From contig CAMGYJ010000002.1 in assembly GCA_946122785.1 (NCBI GenBank), positions 44,901,414-44,965,413 on the forward strand: a stretch of DNA of 64,000 nucleotides, read 5' to 3'. The notes under the pieces were generated by a model, which worked only from the letters and a program-made list of their open reading frames with translations, searched no databases and was not told the origin of the DNA. This document shows positions 23,750 to 35,269 of this stretch, piece by piece. The position numbers and the translations under genes were made by a program. This stretch comes from Linum tenue (lineage: Eukaryota; Streptophyta; Magnoliopsida; Malpighiales; Linaceae). Every line of letters begins with the position of its first letter. The stretch's first letter is position 1.

Positions 23750-24590
23750 TGCTCCGCAACCTCCACCTCAATATCCCTTTCCTTGAAGCCATGGCTCAAA
23801 TGCAAAGATATGCAAAGTACCTCAAAGGATTCCTCACCAAGAAACCAAACTTGAAGGCCTCGCCAACATGACTCTTGGCGAGGAGTGCTCGGATTTCCCC
23901 CTAAAGCGCTTGCCCAAGAAGCGGTCCGACCAGGTAGCTTTACTATCCCTCTTAGTATTGGTAACCATCATATAGACAATGCCTTGGTGAACCTAGGAGC
24001 TAGTGTTAATGTGATGCCCTACAAGCTTTTCAAAAAGCTAGAAGTAGGTGAACTTAAGACCACTAAGCTTAGCATCACTTTAGCCGACCGTTTGGTCATT
24101 CGCCCGAGAGGCATTTTGAGGACATGTTGATACTAGTAGGCAAGTTTTGCTATCTGACCGATTTCTTGATTCTTGACATAAGCGAGGACTCGGATATGCC
24201 GCTCATACTCGGTCGTCCAATTCTCGCCACCGCCAAGGCATTGATAGACGTTAATGAGTTGACCTTAATTATGAGGGATGGTGAGGAGAGAATGAAGCTT
24301 GAAATTGACCCTAAGGCTAGAAGTGAGGAAGTGAAGGAATTGGTTTCGAATGATGTGAATGCGAGTGGAGGAGAGCCTCTCAAGGCAAACCCCACTATTA
24401 CTTGTGTTGCTTGTGGTGATGTTGAGCAGGAAGTCAAGGAGGGTACTATGCGCAAGAAAAACAGGAAGAATGCTTGGAGGCAAAAGATGAAGCAAGCTTT
24501 GGCCCGAATGAAGGAGAAGGCCAAAGCGAAGTTGGCCAACCAAGAGGGCCAACTCATGGAGCTTAAGATGGGAGGCTACAAGCCTAATTG
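23750..24590 (+). pseudogene. Gypsy protease and linker, element A
   Basis: The protease block has GSFTIPLSIG and VNLGASVNVMPYKLF, where the expected catalytic D-L-G reads N-L-G. DMPLILGRPILATAKALIDV follows in the next frame. The frame continues through a basic linker (RKKNRKNAW) and then runs into LTR sequence. Frame changes and the lost aspartate make it inactive. Confidence 0.85.
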
Positions 24591-25423
24591 CACATGTTTA
24601 GCCCCCGTTTTCCTTAGGTGTTTGTCGGATTTTCACTCCTAAAAGGGTGGTTTAACGGTAAGTTTCTTGTGTTTTAGCATGTTTCAGGATCTAACAGGTG
24701 AAACTAGCCCCGGAGTTGAAAGTTGGACGAAAAGGAGCGAAAACCGGGAGAAGAGGTGAAAAATCGATAGTTCACAGTTTCCCTAGAGAGTTCACGATCT
24801 GCTAAGACCGTGAAGAGGAGGCATGGGCCGTGAACATCAAGGCGTCCAGGGCACTTCATGAAGTTACTGACGAAAAGCGAGTTCACGGTCACTAAGACCG
24901 TGTACTGGAGCTATTGCCCAAGAACCTGAGCAAGCGAAGCGGTGCATTTCGACGCCAATGTTGAGTTAACGGACACGTTCAAGAGTTTACCGCCGTGAAC
25001 TGAGCCCGATCCCTGTTTAAAAGTAGAGCTTAAAGGAAGAGAGGGGGAGAGCCCAAGAGTGAGAAAGTGTCTTCTCCAGATTTTAGAGAGAGAAAGAACG
25101 AACCAAGGAAGAAAGAAGGCTAGGGTTTGGTCCAAGTGGTAAATTGGGAAGACTCTTCCCAAGAGAAGATCAACACAAGCTCAAAGGAGATTGGAGGCAT
25201 CACCATTATGGTTTCTACCTCTTCCTCTTGTGTTCTTCCCCTTTCTAGCATGGAGTAGTTTCCTTTTTCACTTGGGTGTTGTGAAACCCTAACTATTTTC
25301 CATGTAGCTATTGTGTGAATTGAATGATTGTTTATGGGTGTTGTTTAATGAAATGATTGTGTACTTTTCATGTTGATTGTCCATGTTTGTGCTTAGCAAT
25401 CCAATTGGCCATTCTAACCTAGT
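24584..25423 (+). repeat. Partial 3' LTR of gypsy element A
   Basis: Direct repeat of the first part of 20498-21895, ending abruptly at CCATTCTAACCTAG. It keeps about 60 bp around 24900-24965 that the 5' copy has lost, so the two LTRs have diverged by deletion as well as substitution. Confidence 0.85.
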
Positions 25424-26050
25424 TGTTGGGCCACCGCTGGTTTTTGCTTCTGATTGGGCTCTACTTGTAGTTACTAGTAGGCTTTTTCGTCATTCTACTT
25501 TGTCTTTATCATGAAAACTCCTTAATCTGTTTTACAACTCCTTTTGTCCTTTAGAGGGCTTCTAATGCTTGATTCAAGTTTATTTAGGTTGCAGTTATCA
25601 AAGAATAGCTATAATTTAGATAAATAGTACAAGAGAAAGGAATAAAGATACATTTCTAGAAGAGGAAAATGTATCAAGAATCAGAGTGATAAGCACTATA
25701 CATGATGACTTTTCAAAAGGTAATCCATCTTTGCACCGCTTCACTCTGATCACGTGTAAGGTCAGAGTTCTTAGAAGACTTCTTTTATTTCACCCGAAAC
25801 ACATCTTCTCAACTATAACTGGATTGTTTGTTGTGGATCATTAATCTCGATCGTGCTTTGTCGATGTGAAATTTTTCTAACGTCTTATAAAAAATATGAA
25901 ACAAAACATAACAAAAATATCTCCCTGAACTAGTTGCTAGTTCCATTAATTGACCATCATGTCACTTCTGTAGGTTTACTGTTAAACCACTAAACCACAT
26001 AACCAAAGACAAATAACCAAATAATGTAAATTATACAATCAAGGATTGCC
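25424..26050. other. Intergenic DNA
   Basis: No gene or complete repeat recognised. Sequence flanks the broken end of element A. Confidence 0.45.
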
Positions 26051-26058
26051 GTTTTGAA

Positions 26059-26700
26059 TAGGGTTGAATTTTCGGTTATCTCGGTTATAACCGATAACCG
26101 AAATGTCTGTTACGGGTTAACCGCGAAGTCAGACACGCCTACCGCCAACCGCCCGACGGATCTCATCGGTTATCAGACAACCGACTGGTCGGTTACCAGT
26201 TAGTTGCTCGGTTAACCAAGATAACCGCAACGACGCAGTCGGAGGGGAGGAACAGTGGCGGCTGCTGGCTGCTCGTGGACTGGTCGGTGGAGGAGGAGAT
26301 GACGGAGTAGCATGAGCGCGGGTCGGGGAGGGAGATGGAGGAGAGCGGCGGCGACGTGGAGGGAGATGGCGGAGAGAGGCGGCGTCGGGGAGGGAGATGG
26401 CGGAGAGATGGGGAGTCTCTTCGCTGAATCGTCGTTCAGGGCAAGCGGCAGGGGAGAGAGCTCGCGTCTTTCGCGAGAGAAGAGAAAGGGGTTAGCGGTT
26501 AGGGGTGGATCGATTAGGGTTAGGTTGGAAGTGGGACGGCGTCGTTTTATGAGGGGTTAGATGTGTCGGTTAGCCGGTTAACCGGCCTATCTAGCCCCGC
26601 TACCGAACACCGACCGCGCACGTCTATTTCGGTTAGTCGGTTAACCGGTAACCGCCGGTTATCGGTTAACCGGCAACCGATAACCGAACCTCCAGCCCCA
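26059..26700. mobile_element. hAT-like element with CGGTTAACCGG array
   Basis: 642 bp, starting TAGGGTTGAATTTTCGGTTATC with a related inverted end at ...ACCTCCAGCCCCA. Flanks GTTTTGAA (26051-26058) and GGTTTGAA (26701-26708) match at 7 of 8 positions. Both ends are packed with GGTTAACCG and ATAACCGA words. The centre (26240-26540) is GC-rich with GGAGAGATGG-type repeats and may be foreign cargo. No transposase frame. Confidence 0.75.
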
Positions 26701-26708
26701 GGTTTGAA

Positions 26709-27600
26709 CGTAGGAATTAGTCCGATTTATTACAATATTTTCACAATAAATGTATTATGTATATCGTACCTAATTTATCCAGCAATGGACATTTTCATGG
26801 TCCGATGGATCGATTAGGGAAGGTAACGTAACCATGGAAGAGAGAGCAAGGTTGTCAAATTGGTTTATAGTGTTATGTCGGTTTTGCAAGTGTTATGGTC
26901 CGACCGGTGGTACAATGATTTATGCCAGCTCATTTCGGTTTTTACAAAAGTATATGCAGTCAAAAGCTAGTTTTAAAGTCTAAGTCTAAGCTTTTAAGCT
27001 TTGAACCCCCAAACTGTTGTTGCTTTTGTTCAAAAAGCTTTGTGCGCCAAAAGTCGAAGTAAAAGCCCTCAAGTCTTGTAAAAACCATAGAATCTATCTT
27101 TTAAATCGCTTTTGCAAGCTTTTGATATAAGGGTATTAGGACATATTTCAGGATTGTCCAATGGTCCGGTTTGAATCGAACCGGGCCAAACCTTGAGAAT
27201 AGTAGTCGTTTTTTAACCGGTTGAACCTAGTTCACCACCCAACATGCCACCGACATTATAATCATGAGTACTTGAGTAGGGAGTGTTCAAATACTTTGGT
27301 TTGGTTAATTTGGATAATTGGTTTGGTTAAATTTTCTAGCTTGTTTGGTCTAAGTGGTTTAAGACACCGTTAACCAATCAAACAAATTAGCCAATTAGAA
27401 AATTGGCCATGCATCTATATATAACACATACTTAATACTTTGCATTACTACTCAAGATTCAAATGTTCCCCTTTTGGATCCATTAAGATAAAGCTCATAA
27501 TTTTTTTCCATTATATATTTGTTTTGGTAAATCCTTCATCTCCATCCTCAAACACACAAAATCTCCTTATCCCATTTGTGCTTTGTCGAAGACTTATGGA
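26709..27600. other. Intergenic DNA with possible MITE ends
   Basis: GTTTGGTTAATTTGGATAAT-like sequence at about 27297-27345 and inverted AACCAACTAACCAAATC near 28575 could be ends of a larger element enclosing the LINE fragment. No target duplication was found, so this stays unproven. No gene is seen. Confidence 0.3.
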
Positions 27601-27609
27601 TTTTCACCA

Positions 27610-28180
27610 AAGGAACTCCTGAAGCTATAGAGGTCAAAAATAAGATCCTTGATTACTTTTCCATGGTCTCTGGACTTAAAGTACAATCCTAGCAAGAGTG
27701 AGATATTTTTTTGTGGGGGTTGATCCTTTTACTCAAACTACTATAGCTTCAACCATGAGGTTTATAGTAGTTAAGCTCCCAATACGGTACTTGGGAGTCC
27801 CTCTTGTTGCTGGGAAGCTGTCATCTGCAGACTATGAAACTTTTATTGAGAAAGTAACTGCTTAAATAAGAGGATGGAGGGATAAGTCACTTTCATACGC
27901 GCAGATAGAATGCACTTGATCTCTTATGTGATCTCAAGTATTACTCAGTACTGGATGAATATCAACCAACTGTAAGTTGAATTCATTAAGAGACTTGAGT
28001 TGTTATGTTCTGCATACTTATGGGGTGTAGAAGAGGAGGGTAGACGAGCCAAACTGGTCTGGAAATTTGTTGCTTTGCCTAAGGAAGAGGGTGGATTGGG
28101 CTCTAATGTCTAACCCCTCATCTTTGTGGAATTGATGGCTCGGGCATTATCATCTCTCGTACACTTCGATTTGGGATATT
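27610..28180 (+). pseudogene. LINE (L1-like) reverse transcriptase fragment
   Basis: Conceptual plus-strand frames give SGLKV..SKSEIFF, KLPIRYLGVPLVAGKLS, WRDKSLSYAGRMHLISYVI and ALPKEEGGLG, in the order seen at the C-terminal end of plant L1-type reverse transcriptases. Several frameshifts and stops are present and no neighbouring endonuclease or ORF1 is visible. It is a short 5'-truncated relic. Confidence 0.8.
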
Positions 28181-29037
28181 CCCTCTTCAGTCTCATGCTC
28201 TATAGAGAATATAAATCATAGATATTTGGTTCTCTATTTACGTCAATAAAGAAACTGATTCAACAAAGAAGAAAAAAGCTGGCAATGAAGTAATTTCTAG
28301 TTGCTTATAACTGCTAAGAGTCTAAAACGATTCACGCATACACTCTCAATTCATTATCTCACACTATTGCTATATTTATTTTTATAGGGGGCTACTTCTA
28401 ATTATTGCAAGATAATAAATTTTCTTCTAACGCAAAATAATTATATTAGTTATGTGTATTTATGTTAAGGGTTAACTATTACTTGATTCTTATGTATTAG
28501 GCATTATATCTATAATAGATTGATGCATTAAAAGAATATTTTTTTCTCATATAAAATGATAATGCTATATTATATTGAGTAACACTATAAGACTATAACC
28601 AACTAACCAAATCTATTAAATTTTAATTTAGTTAATTTGATTAATAGAAATTACGCTAATCATTTGATTAGCCTTAACTATGAGATGAGAGAGCGGCCCT
28701 GCCACCGTCGAAGAGAGAAAAGTGGGCTGTTGAGCTGCTGCGTTTTGTTTTTGTTTTGTTTTGCCGCCGATCCCATGCAGCCATAAACGGGAATCTATTG
28801 GGAAGTTGATTCTGTCTCCTTCCCTTTGGCCACTTTCTTCCTCCTTCCTTCCACGCTCTCTACGGGCCAACTCCCCTTTTCTCTTCTTCTTTCCTTTGCT
28901 AAGTCTCCCCTAGATAATAATTAATTAATTAATTAACTACCTTATTTCCTCTTTTAAACACATGAAATCATTAAATTAATATATTTATTTCTCTCTCTCT
29001 CCCCCGATTCCATGGTGGCGGCCGGGCCGGCACCGAT
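28181..29037. other. CPS upstream region
   Basis: AT-rich DNA with no gene. From about 28680 GC rises. CT-rich tracts and TTAATTAA repeats come just before the CPS TATA box, so promoter elements probably lie here. Confidence 0.4.
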
Positions 29038-29045
29038 TATAAATA
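29038..29045 (+). promoter_or_regulatory. TATA box of the CPS gene
   Basis: TATAAATA lies 169 bp before the CPS start codon, just after a CT-rich tract (28991-29005). A start site about 30 bp downstream would give a leader of roughly 140 nt with no upstream ATG. A TTAA-repeat tract lies at about 28918-28938. The assignment rests on motif and position only. Confidence 0.6.
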
Positions 29046-29213
29046 CTCCCCCCACTATCGACTTCCTACCTCCAACTCCAAAACCTTCTCTTCTCTCATT
29101 TCTCCCCTTACCTCCTCGTAAGTTTTTTCACAACCCACCAACCCAAGCAACTAATATAAGAAAGAAGGAAGTAGAAGATAAGCTCATCCGATCCACTCAT
29201 CAACCCTCAAACC

Positions 29214-32200
29214 ATGGCTTCTCTTCTTCACTCCTCCTCCGCCGTCGCCGCTTCCACCAAACCTCCGGTGCCGGCATCCTCCTTCTTCCGGCCCCTGTTT
29301 TTCTCAACCGGTGAGTGCTGCCTTCCTGTAAACATCAATCAATACGTACATGCTCTTCTTGTCGTTATCTTCGTCGGCTTCTTGCCCGGCCGGCGCGTGT
29401 CCTACTTTATTTTCTTCCCTTCTGATGGTAATTAAGGAAGAGGACGCTAGTTTTTTTTTTTTTTTTAAAATATAATTATATATATATATATATATATGAA
29501 TAAATAAATAAAGAAACGGCATTTCCAAAGTGATCAATCTAGATGATGATTCAGTGAAGCACAAATGGATGATTCGGATTTTGCCCTTTTCTTCCCAACC
29601 AATTAGTGGGAATGCCATGGAGATGGAGTTGGCAGCCTTTTTTTTTTCCCCTTCTCTAAATATATTTCTCCAATGAGGGAGAAGGAAGGAGTAGAGTGGA
29701 CTGTTCTTTTTTCATCATTGGCTTCTTTCTTTCGTTTTAATTTAATTAACCAATCAATTATTTTAATTATTCTCCCACACATATTTTTATCCATTTCAAG
29801 CAGTATGATTATTGGCTCCACCGTACAACCTGTGAAAAGGATAAAAAGCTCTTCGTTAATTTTAGATGGTGCTGAATTTTTTTTTCAAATTTTTATAAAT
29901 CTCAGCATTCAAATGATTTCTCCAATATATTGTTTACTTTGTTTTATACACTAGCAATAAAATAAAAAAAAGAAGAAGCAAGATTTGCATTCATTCTTCT
30001 TAATACATTATCTTTGTCCACCTTACGTTACAAAAGATGACAAGATGTGTTAATTAATCACTAGTAGTTTAGTAGGTCATGATAATGTGAAACTGATAAA
30101 ATTAATTTATACTCCCATTAGAAATTTCTTGGGTTGATATTTATGCTACAGGCAATGCATGGTTGAACGGGGTTTCCTCTAAGGATAAGAAGCTTCACTT
30201 TGACAACCATACAAAGTGTAGCGCCATATCCAAATCTCGTACTCAAGGTGAATATATAGTCTTATTATTTGGTAATTATATTTTTTCTTTACTTCCTCGT
30301 AACTAACTATAAATATGAAGATTTGCCTTTGTAGATTCAATTTTAACCATATGAAGATATGACCATAAAATTAACCTTTTGTTATTTGTCCCAGAAATAA
30401 ACCTATGAAACATTCAGCTGATTTGTTGGACCCCAATTCTTATGAATCTTTTTTTTCTTTTTTGTTTGTTCTTAAAAATGAAAAAGGGTATGAAGCCGAC
30501 GTGTTTCAACCAAATGGTTTGCCAGTTATAAAGTGGCAGGACATTGTGGAAGACATCGAACAGGAAACTCTCAAGGTGAATATACAATTTCCCCCACTCA
30601 ATCTTAATTACTGTTATTATTTTAAGGATGCATTGTACTAATGATGATGACTTCTAATATGGCCATTTTTTAAAACAAGGTGTCCATATCAAAGGATATT
30701 AAAAAACGGGTAAATATGATCAAAACTATGTTGAGCACCATGGAAGATGGAGAGATCAACGTCTCGGCATACGACACGGCTTGGGTGGCTCTGGTGAAAG
30801 ACGTGAATGGAAGTGACAAGCCGCAGTTCCCGGAGAGCCTCGACTGGATTGCCAACAATCAGCTTCCCGACGGCTCGTGGGGCGACGCCCTCATTTTTCA
30901 GGCCCACGATCGCATTCTCAACACTTTGGGTTGTGTGATCGCGCTCACCTCCTGGAATTTGCACCCTGATAAATGCGCCAAAGGTAATTTCTTTTTTTAT
31001 TTTCATTATTTATCTTATAGTAGAACGAGAGCATTATAACAGGTATTTTGATTAATTATGAATCGGTTAGTCGCTTTCTTAAAAATAAAAATAAAAATTT
31101 GTTGGACTATTAACATGAGGACAAAAAGTTTGGAACACCGCCCATGTAAGAGTATATACCTGCCGTCTGAATCCGAATGAGTGTCGGATTTGGTAGCAAC
31201 GGGAAGGGTTTGCTGTTGCCAGTCTTGTTTGCCTCTGTTTTCTCTCTGCTCTGTTTTTTTTAATAGTGAAATGATTGATTCTTGTGCAGGGATGAAGTTC
31301 TTCAACGAGAACCTGAACAAGTTGGAAGACGAGAACATGGAGCACATGCCCATCGGCTTCGAAGTTGCTTTCCCTTCCCTACTCGAGCTCGCCGGCCGCT
31401 TGAACCTCGACGTCGCCCACGATTCCCCTGTTCTGCAGCAGATTTACGCCGCCAGAAACCTCAAGCTCAAAAAGTAAGCTCTTCTTCCCTTAAAACACTA
31501 CTCGCTGAGTTAATTAATTACCCAAATGGTGGAAAAAGCTGTAAGAGAAAACAAAAGGGTGATGATGATTGTTATTCTAAAGTTACGGCGCCCGTGTATG
31601 GACTGCAATAATGAAGGGCTGGCTGTTTTTTTTTTTTTTTTGTTGAATTATGAACAGGATTCCAAAGGAAATACTGCACACTTTTCCAACGACACTACTC
31701 CATAGCTTGGAAGGAATGCCAGAGCTGGATTGGGAAAGGCTTCTGAAACTGCAGTGCCAAGATGGCTCTTTCTTGTTCTCCCCTGCCTCTACTGCCTACG
31801 CGCTCTCTCAGACCAAGGACCAAAAGAGCTTGGGATACCTCAGTAAAATTGTCCAGAAGTTCAGGGGAGGAGGTAATTAATGCTGTTTGTAGATTACTTT
31901 TTTTTTTTTACTGTGTTTTATTTAACTTTTTTAACCGTGGAGGATATCATTTTAACTCCGATTTTTTATGGTGGTTATCATCTACAGTTCCGAATGTCTA
32001 CCCGGTTGATCTGTTCGAGAACATCTGGGCTATTGACCGGATGCAGCGGTTGGGAATTTCAAGATACTTCCAGCCTGAGATTACTAAATGTGTCGACTAC
32101 ATTGAAAAGTTAGTTTTATTTTATTTTTTTTTTGGTAGCAGAAAAGTTAGTTTTAATTTCTAGCATTTTGTATTTATTTTGGATAGGATAACATTGGTTA

Positions 32201-34922
32201 ACCTTTTTGTTTCCTCCTTTGCCTTTTTTTTCAGACACTGGGATCAGAAGGGGATTTGTTGGGCCAGGAACTCTGAGGTCCACGACATTGATGATACTGC
32301 CATGGGATTCAGGATCTTGAGAACCCACGGCCGTCAAGTTTCTCCTGGTAATTAATTATAGTTTTAAACCAAGAACCACAGTAAACAAAAAATAGTAACG
32401 GAATTTGAGTTAGTAAAAAAAATATATATTTTTTTAATAAAATTCTTGGTTTTTACTTCTTCTGTGCAGATGTGTTCAAGTATTTCGAGAAAGACGGCGA
32501 ATTCTTTTGCTTTGCTGGACAGTCGAATCAAGCAATCACTGGACTATTCAACCTGTACAGAGCGTCTCAGGTTTTGTTTCCAGGAGAGGAAATCCTGGAG
32601 AACGCCAAAGAATACGCCTATAAATTTCTAAGGGAGAAGCAAGCATCTAATGAGCTCCTTGACAAATGGATCATTACCAAGGACTTGCCCGGAGAGGTAC
32701 TACACTACTAATATTACTATATATATATATATAAAAAAAAATTCATTTTATCAAAATTTACCACTCCATGGAAAAAATATTTACCGTGGGTTAAAAATGT
32801 GGGAATCTTTGGTAGGTGGGATATGCATTGGACGTCCCGTTCTATGCTAGCTTGCCCCGAGTGGAGAGCCGATTCTTCATTGAACAATACGGTGGGGAGG
32901 AAGACGTGTGGATTGGAAAGACTCTCTACAGGTAACCATCTTTGACCTTGATCTTCAACATGTAATAATATATAATATATTACTAATTATAGCTATAACC
33001 ACGAAGTTCGAGTTGCAATAACATATTACTAATTATGGAAATGGGGGTTGCTCAAATTTGGGCACCTAATTAGTAGTATAAATAGTAATTAGCACATGCA
33101 TGCTTTGAAGACTGCAACTTATCATAAGATCATTATCGTAATGTGGGTAATTACTCTCTGACACGTACAGGATGCCACTCGTGAATAACAACGAGTATTT
33201 GGAGCTTGCCAAGATTGACTACAACGATTGCCAAGCAATGCACCGCATGGAATGGGACAACCTTCAAAAGTAAGTCAGTCAAAAACAAAGACTATAATTA
33301 ATTAATTAATTACTAGTCAAGTACTTTTACTTTTTCTTTCCTGGTAAGCAAAACAAGTCAATAACGTTGTTTTCCTGTTTTGACTTTTATGTTGGGGTTT
33401 GGGTAGGTGGTACGAGGAATGTGGAGTGGGGAAATATGGTGTGAGCAAGAGAAGCCTGCTGCACGGCTACTACCTGGCGGCGGCCACCGTGTTTGAACAA
33501 GACAGGTCAGAGGAAAGACTGGCATGGGCCAAGACCACCGTGCTTCTCGACGCCGTCGAGTCATACTTCCACGTCAACGACTCCAATGATCAGCGGGCTG
33601 CCTTTGTCCACGAGTTCACCCACGGTATCGGCGTCCGAGGACTCGTCAACGGAAGGTATAACGTCGTCAGTAATATCCGACAAATTTATGAGAGCGGTCG
33701 CGATTTTGAGCATACAGTAATACTCTCTCGAATAGTTTACTAATTGATTTTTTTTTTTTTTAAAAAAAAATTTGGGAATATTGTTGATTCAGGAGATCGA
33801 GTGAGGACAGGAAAAGACAAGACCTTGTAAAATTGGTGCTGAGCACGCTAAACCACATCTCGTTGGACGCCCTGGTTGCTCATGGCCGGGACATTGGCCA
33901 CTCCTTGCGCCACTCTGTGAGTGCTTTCATTGCAATTTAGCACACTTCCTTCCAAACCGGCCATTTTGAATAATGGGTTTTTGTTGTTTAGTGAAATTAC
34001 TGAAGGTGTATTGTTGTTCGTTGTGGAAAAATTGCAGTGGGAAGAGTGGCTGGTGAAATGGGAAGAGGAAGGAGACAGGGGAGTTGGGGAGGCAGAGCTG
34101 CTGGTGAAGACACTCAGCTTGGCTGCTGGCCATTTGAACTCTCAAGAGTTCTTGGCGGGTAATGACAATCCGCAGCACCAAAAGCTGGCCGAAATCACCA
34201 ACCGAGTTTGCCAGCAGCTTACCCATTTCTGCCACACAAAGGTCGGTTCCTGCCCTTTTTTTTTTTGCCCTTTGTTTCTACGTTGGCTTAATTCCAAACT
34301 CCCCAATCTAACCAAAAAACTTTCCACTTTCATTCCAAGTGGTCTTTTCCACTATTGCAGAGGGCAAATCCCATCAACCAAATTAAGTGGGATGATGGCC
34401 TTTCATTCTAATTTATGACCTATATCCTCTAATGGGGAGGACATTAACCAAGTTGATTGAACACCTCTAAATTGGCTAGGTTAACACATAATGTCACAAC
34501 TAAGTACTACTGTTGTCAATGGGTTCTGACATTGCCCCCAAAATAAAGTCAGCTTGACCATTCAATCATAGTGGCAAACAATTGATGGATTAAGTTTATC
34601 ATTATGCTGTTCATCTCTTAGAGCTTCAGCTAGGGTGCTAAAGAAAACAGGATACTAATGGTTTTTACTTTTGGGGTAAATGTTGTACTGTAAACAGGAA
34701 GGGGAAAATAGCAGCAGCAGCCTCCCAACCACAACCCCAGAGATAGAGAGTGGAATGCAGGAGCTGGTTCGCATGGTGACCCAGAATGATGAAGGGATCA
34801 AATCCGGTCAAATGAAGCAGAGATTCCTGGATGTGGCCAGGACATTCTACTACACTGCTGTTGTTGACCCTGGAACCATCAATCACCACATTGCCAAAGT
34901 GCTGTTTGAGAGAGTGTATTAG
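29214..34922 (+). CDS. CPS: Copalyl diphosphate synthase (class II diterpene cyclase), intact 15-exon gene
   Basis: Plastid enzyme that protonates and cyclises geranylgeranyl diphosphate to copalyl diphosphate, probably ent-CPP. Exons: 29214-29310, 30152-30247, 30487-30575, 30680-30983, 31290-31473, 31658-31872, 31988-32108, 32235-32347, 32470-32696, 32816-32931, 33171-33269, 33407-33655, 33793-33916, 34038-34241, 34698-34922. All introns are GT-AG and the sum is 2463 nt, giving 820 residues without a break, close to the usual ~800. The Ser/Ala-rich N terminus fits a transit peptide. Visible motifs: SAYDTAW (123-129), QLPDGSWG (155-162), EDEN (208-211), LHS with His272, PNV with Asn331, and DIDD (386-389) carrying the general acid. 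No DDxxD is seen, so it is class II only. His272/Asn331 match the catalytic dyad of Arabidopsis ent-CPS (263/322, constant offset of 9). Asn340 replaces the regulatory His (Arabidopsis 331). The start is the first ATG after a TATA box. Whether it serves gibberellin or specialised metabolism is open. Confidence 0.96.
29452..29512. repeat. poly-T and (TA)n microsatellite in CPS intron 1
   Basis: A T run is followed by an AT-dinucleotide run and GAATAAATAAATAAA inside the 841-bp first intron. It is likely polymorphic in length. It has no coding role. Confidence 0.75.
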
Positions 34923-35260
34923 GGAAAACAGCAGCTTCAGATCCATTATTGTGTATATCTCTCTCTAATCATCCATATCTCAAGGTGTCTCTCCCTCACA
35001 CACACACACAAGTTCTGGGGAATCTCATTTGATAAGTTCATTCAAATTCCTGTTGTAATCAATAGCAATCGTGTAGTACTCCATAGTTCCCCCTTTTGGT
35101 TCAATTGGGAACTATGTATATGTATAGGTCCAGGGGAGAATGAAACAAAAGGTGTCAGTGTCATGTGGCCCTTTGTAACTGTGACACTTAATTTCTCCCC
35201 ACTTTTTTATTTCTTAATGAAAATCTGGCTATCTCTCACCAACCTCATTAATGCTTGGTA
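34923..35260 (+). other. Probable CPS 3' untranslated region
   Basis: Non-coding sequence after the CPS stop. It holds a short CA microsatellite (about 34996-35009) and weak AATGAAA-type polyadenylation signals near 35139 and 35216. The transcript end cannot be fixed from sequence alone. Confidence 0.45.
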
Positions 35261-35269
35261 CTAGAAACT

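Larger units (their letters stand above)
20498..25423 (+). mobile_element. Ty3/gypsy element A (Athila-like), truncated and deleted
   Basis: Plus-strand element with a full 5' LTR, a tRNA-Asp-type primer site, gag, protease and a partial 3' LTR. The reverse transcriptase, RNase H and integrase region plus the true 3' LTR start are gone: protease-linker codons run directly into LTR sequence at about 24584. The 3' LTR stops at 25423, so no target duplication can be read. Gag and primer-site similarity ties it to elements B and C. Confidence 0.88.

Noticed and set aside
27297..28670. Large MITE enclosing the LINE fragment
   Set aside because: The proposed ends are only loosely inverted and no target duplication could be found.
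29603..29821. Minus-strand frame within CPS intron 1 as a gene
   Set aside because: Low-complexity, Lys-rich, antisense to the CPS intron, no domain. It is a by-product of the T-rich intron.
30680..31039. CPS exon 4 frame as a separate short gene
   Set aside because: It has splice sites at both ends and joins in frame with the neighbouring exons, so it is one exon of a 15-exon gene.
33407..34922. Bifunctional (class I plus class II) diterpene synthase
   Set aside because: The DIDD motif is present but no DDxxD or NSE/DTE motif is visible in the C-terminal exons, and the length fits a monofunctional CPS.
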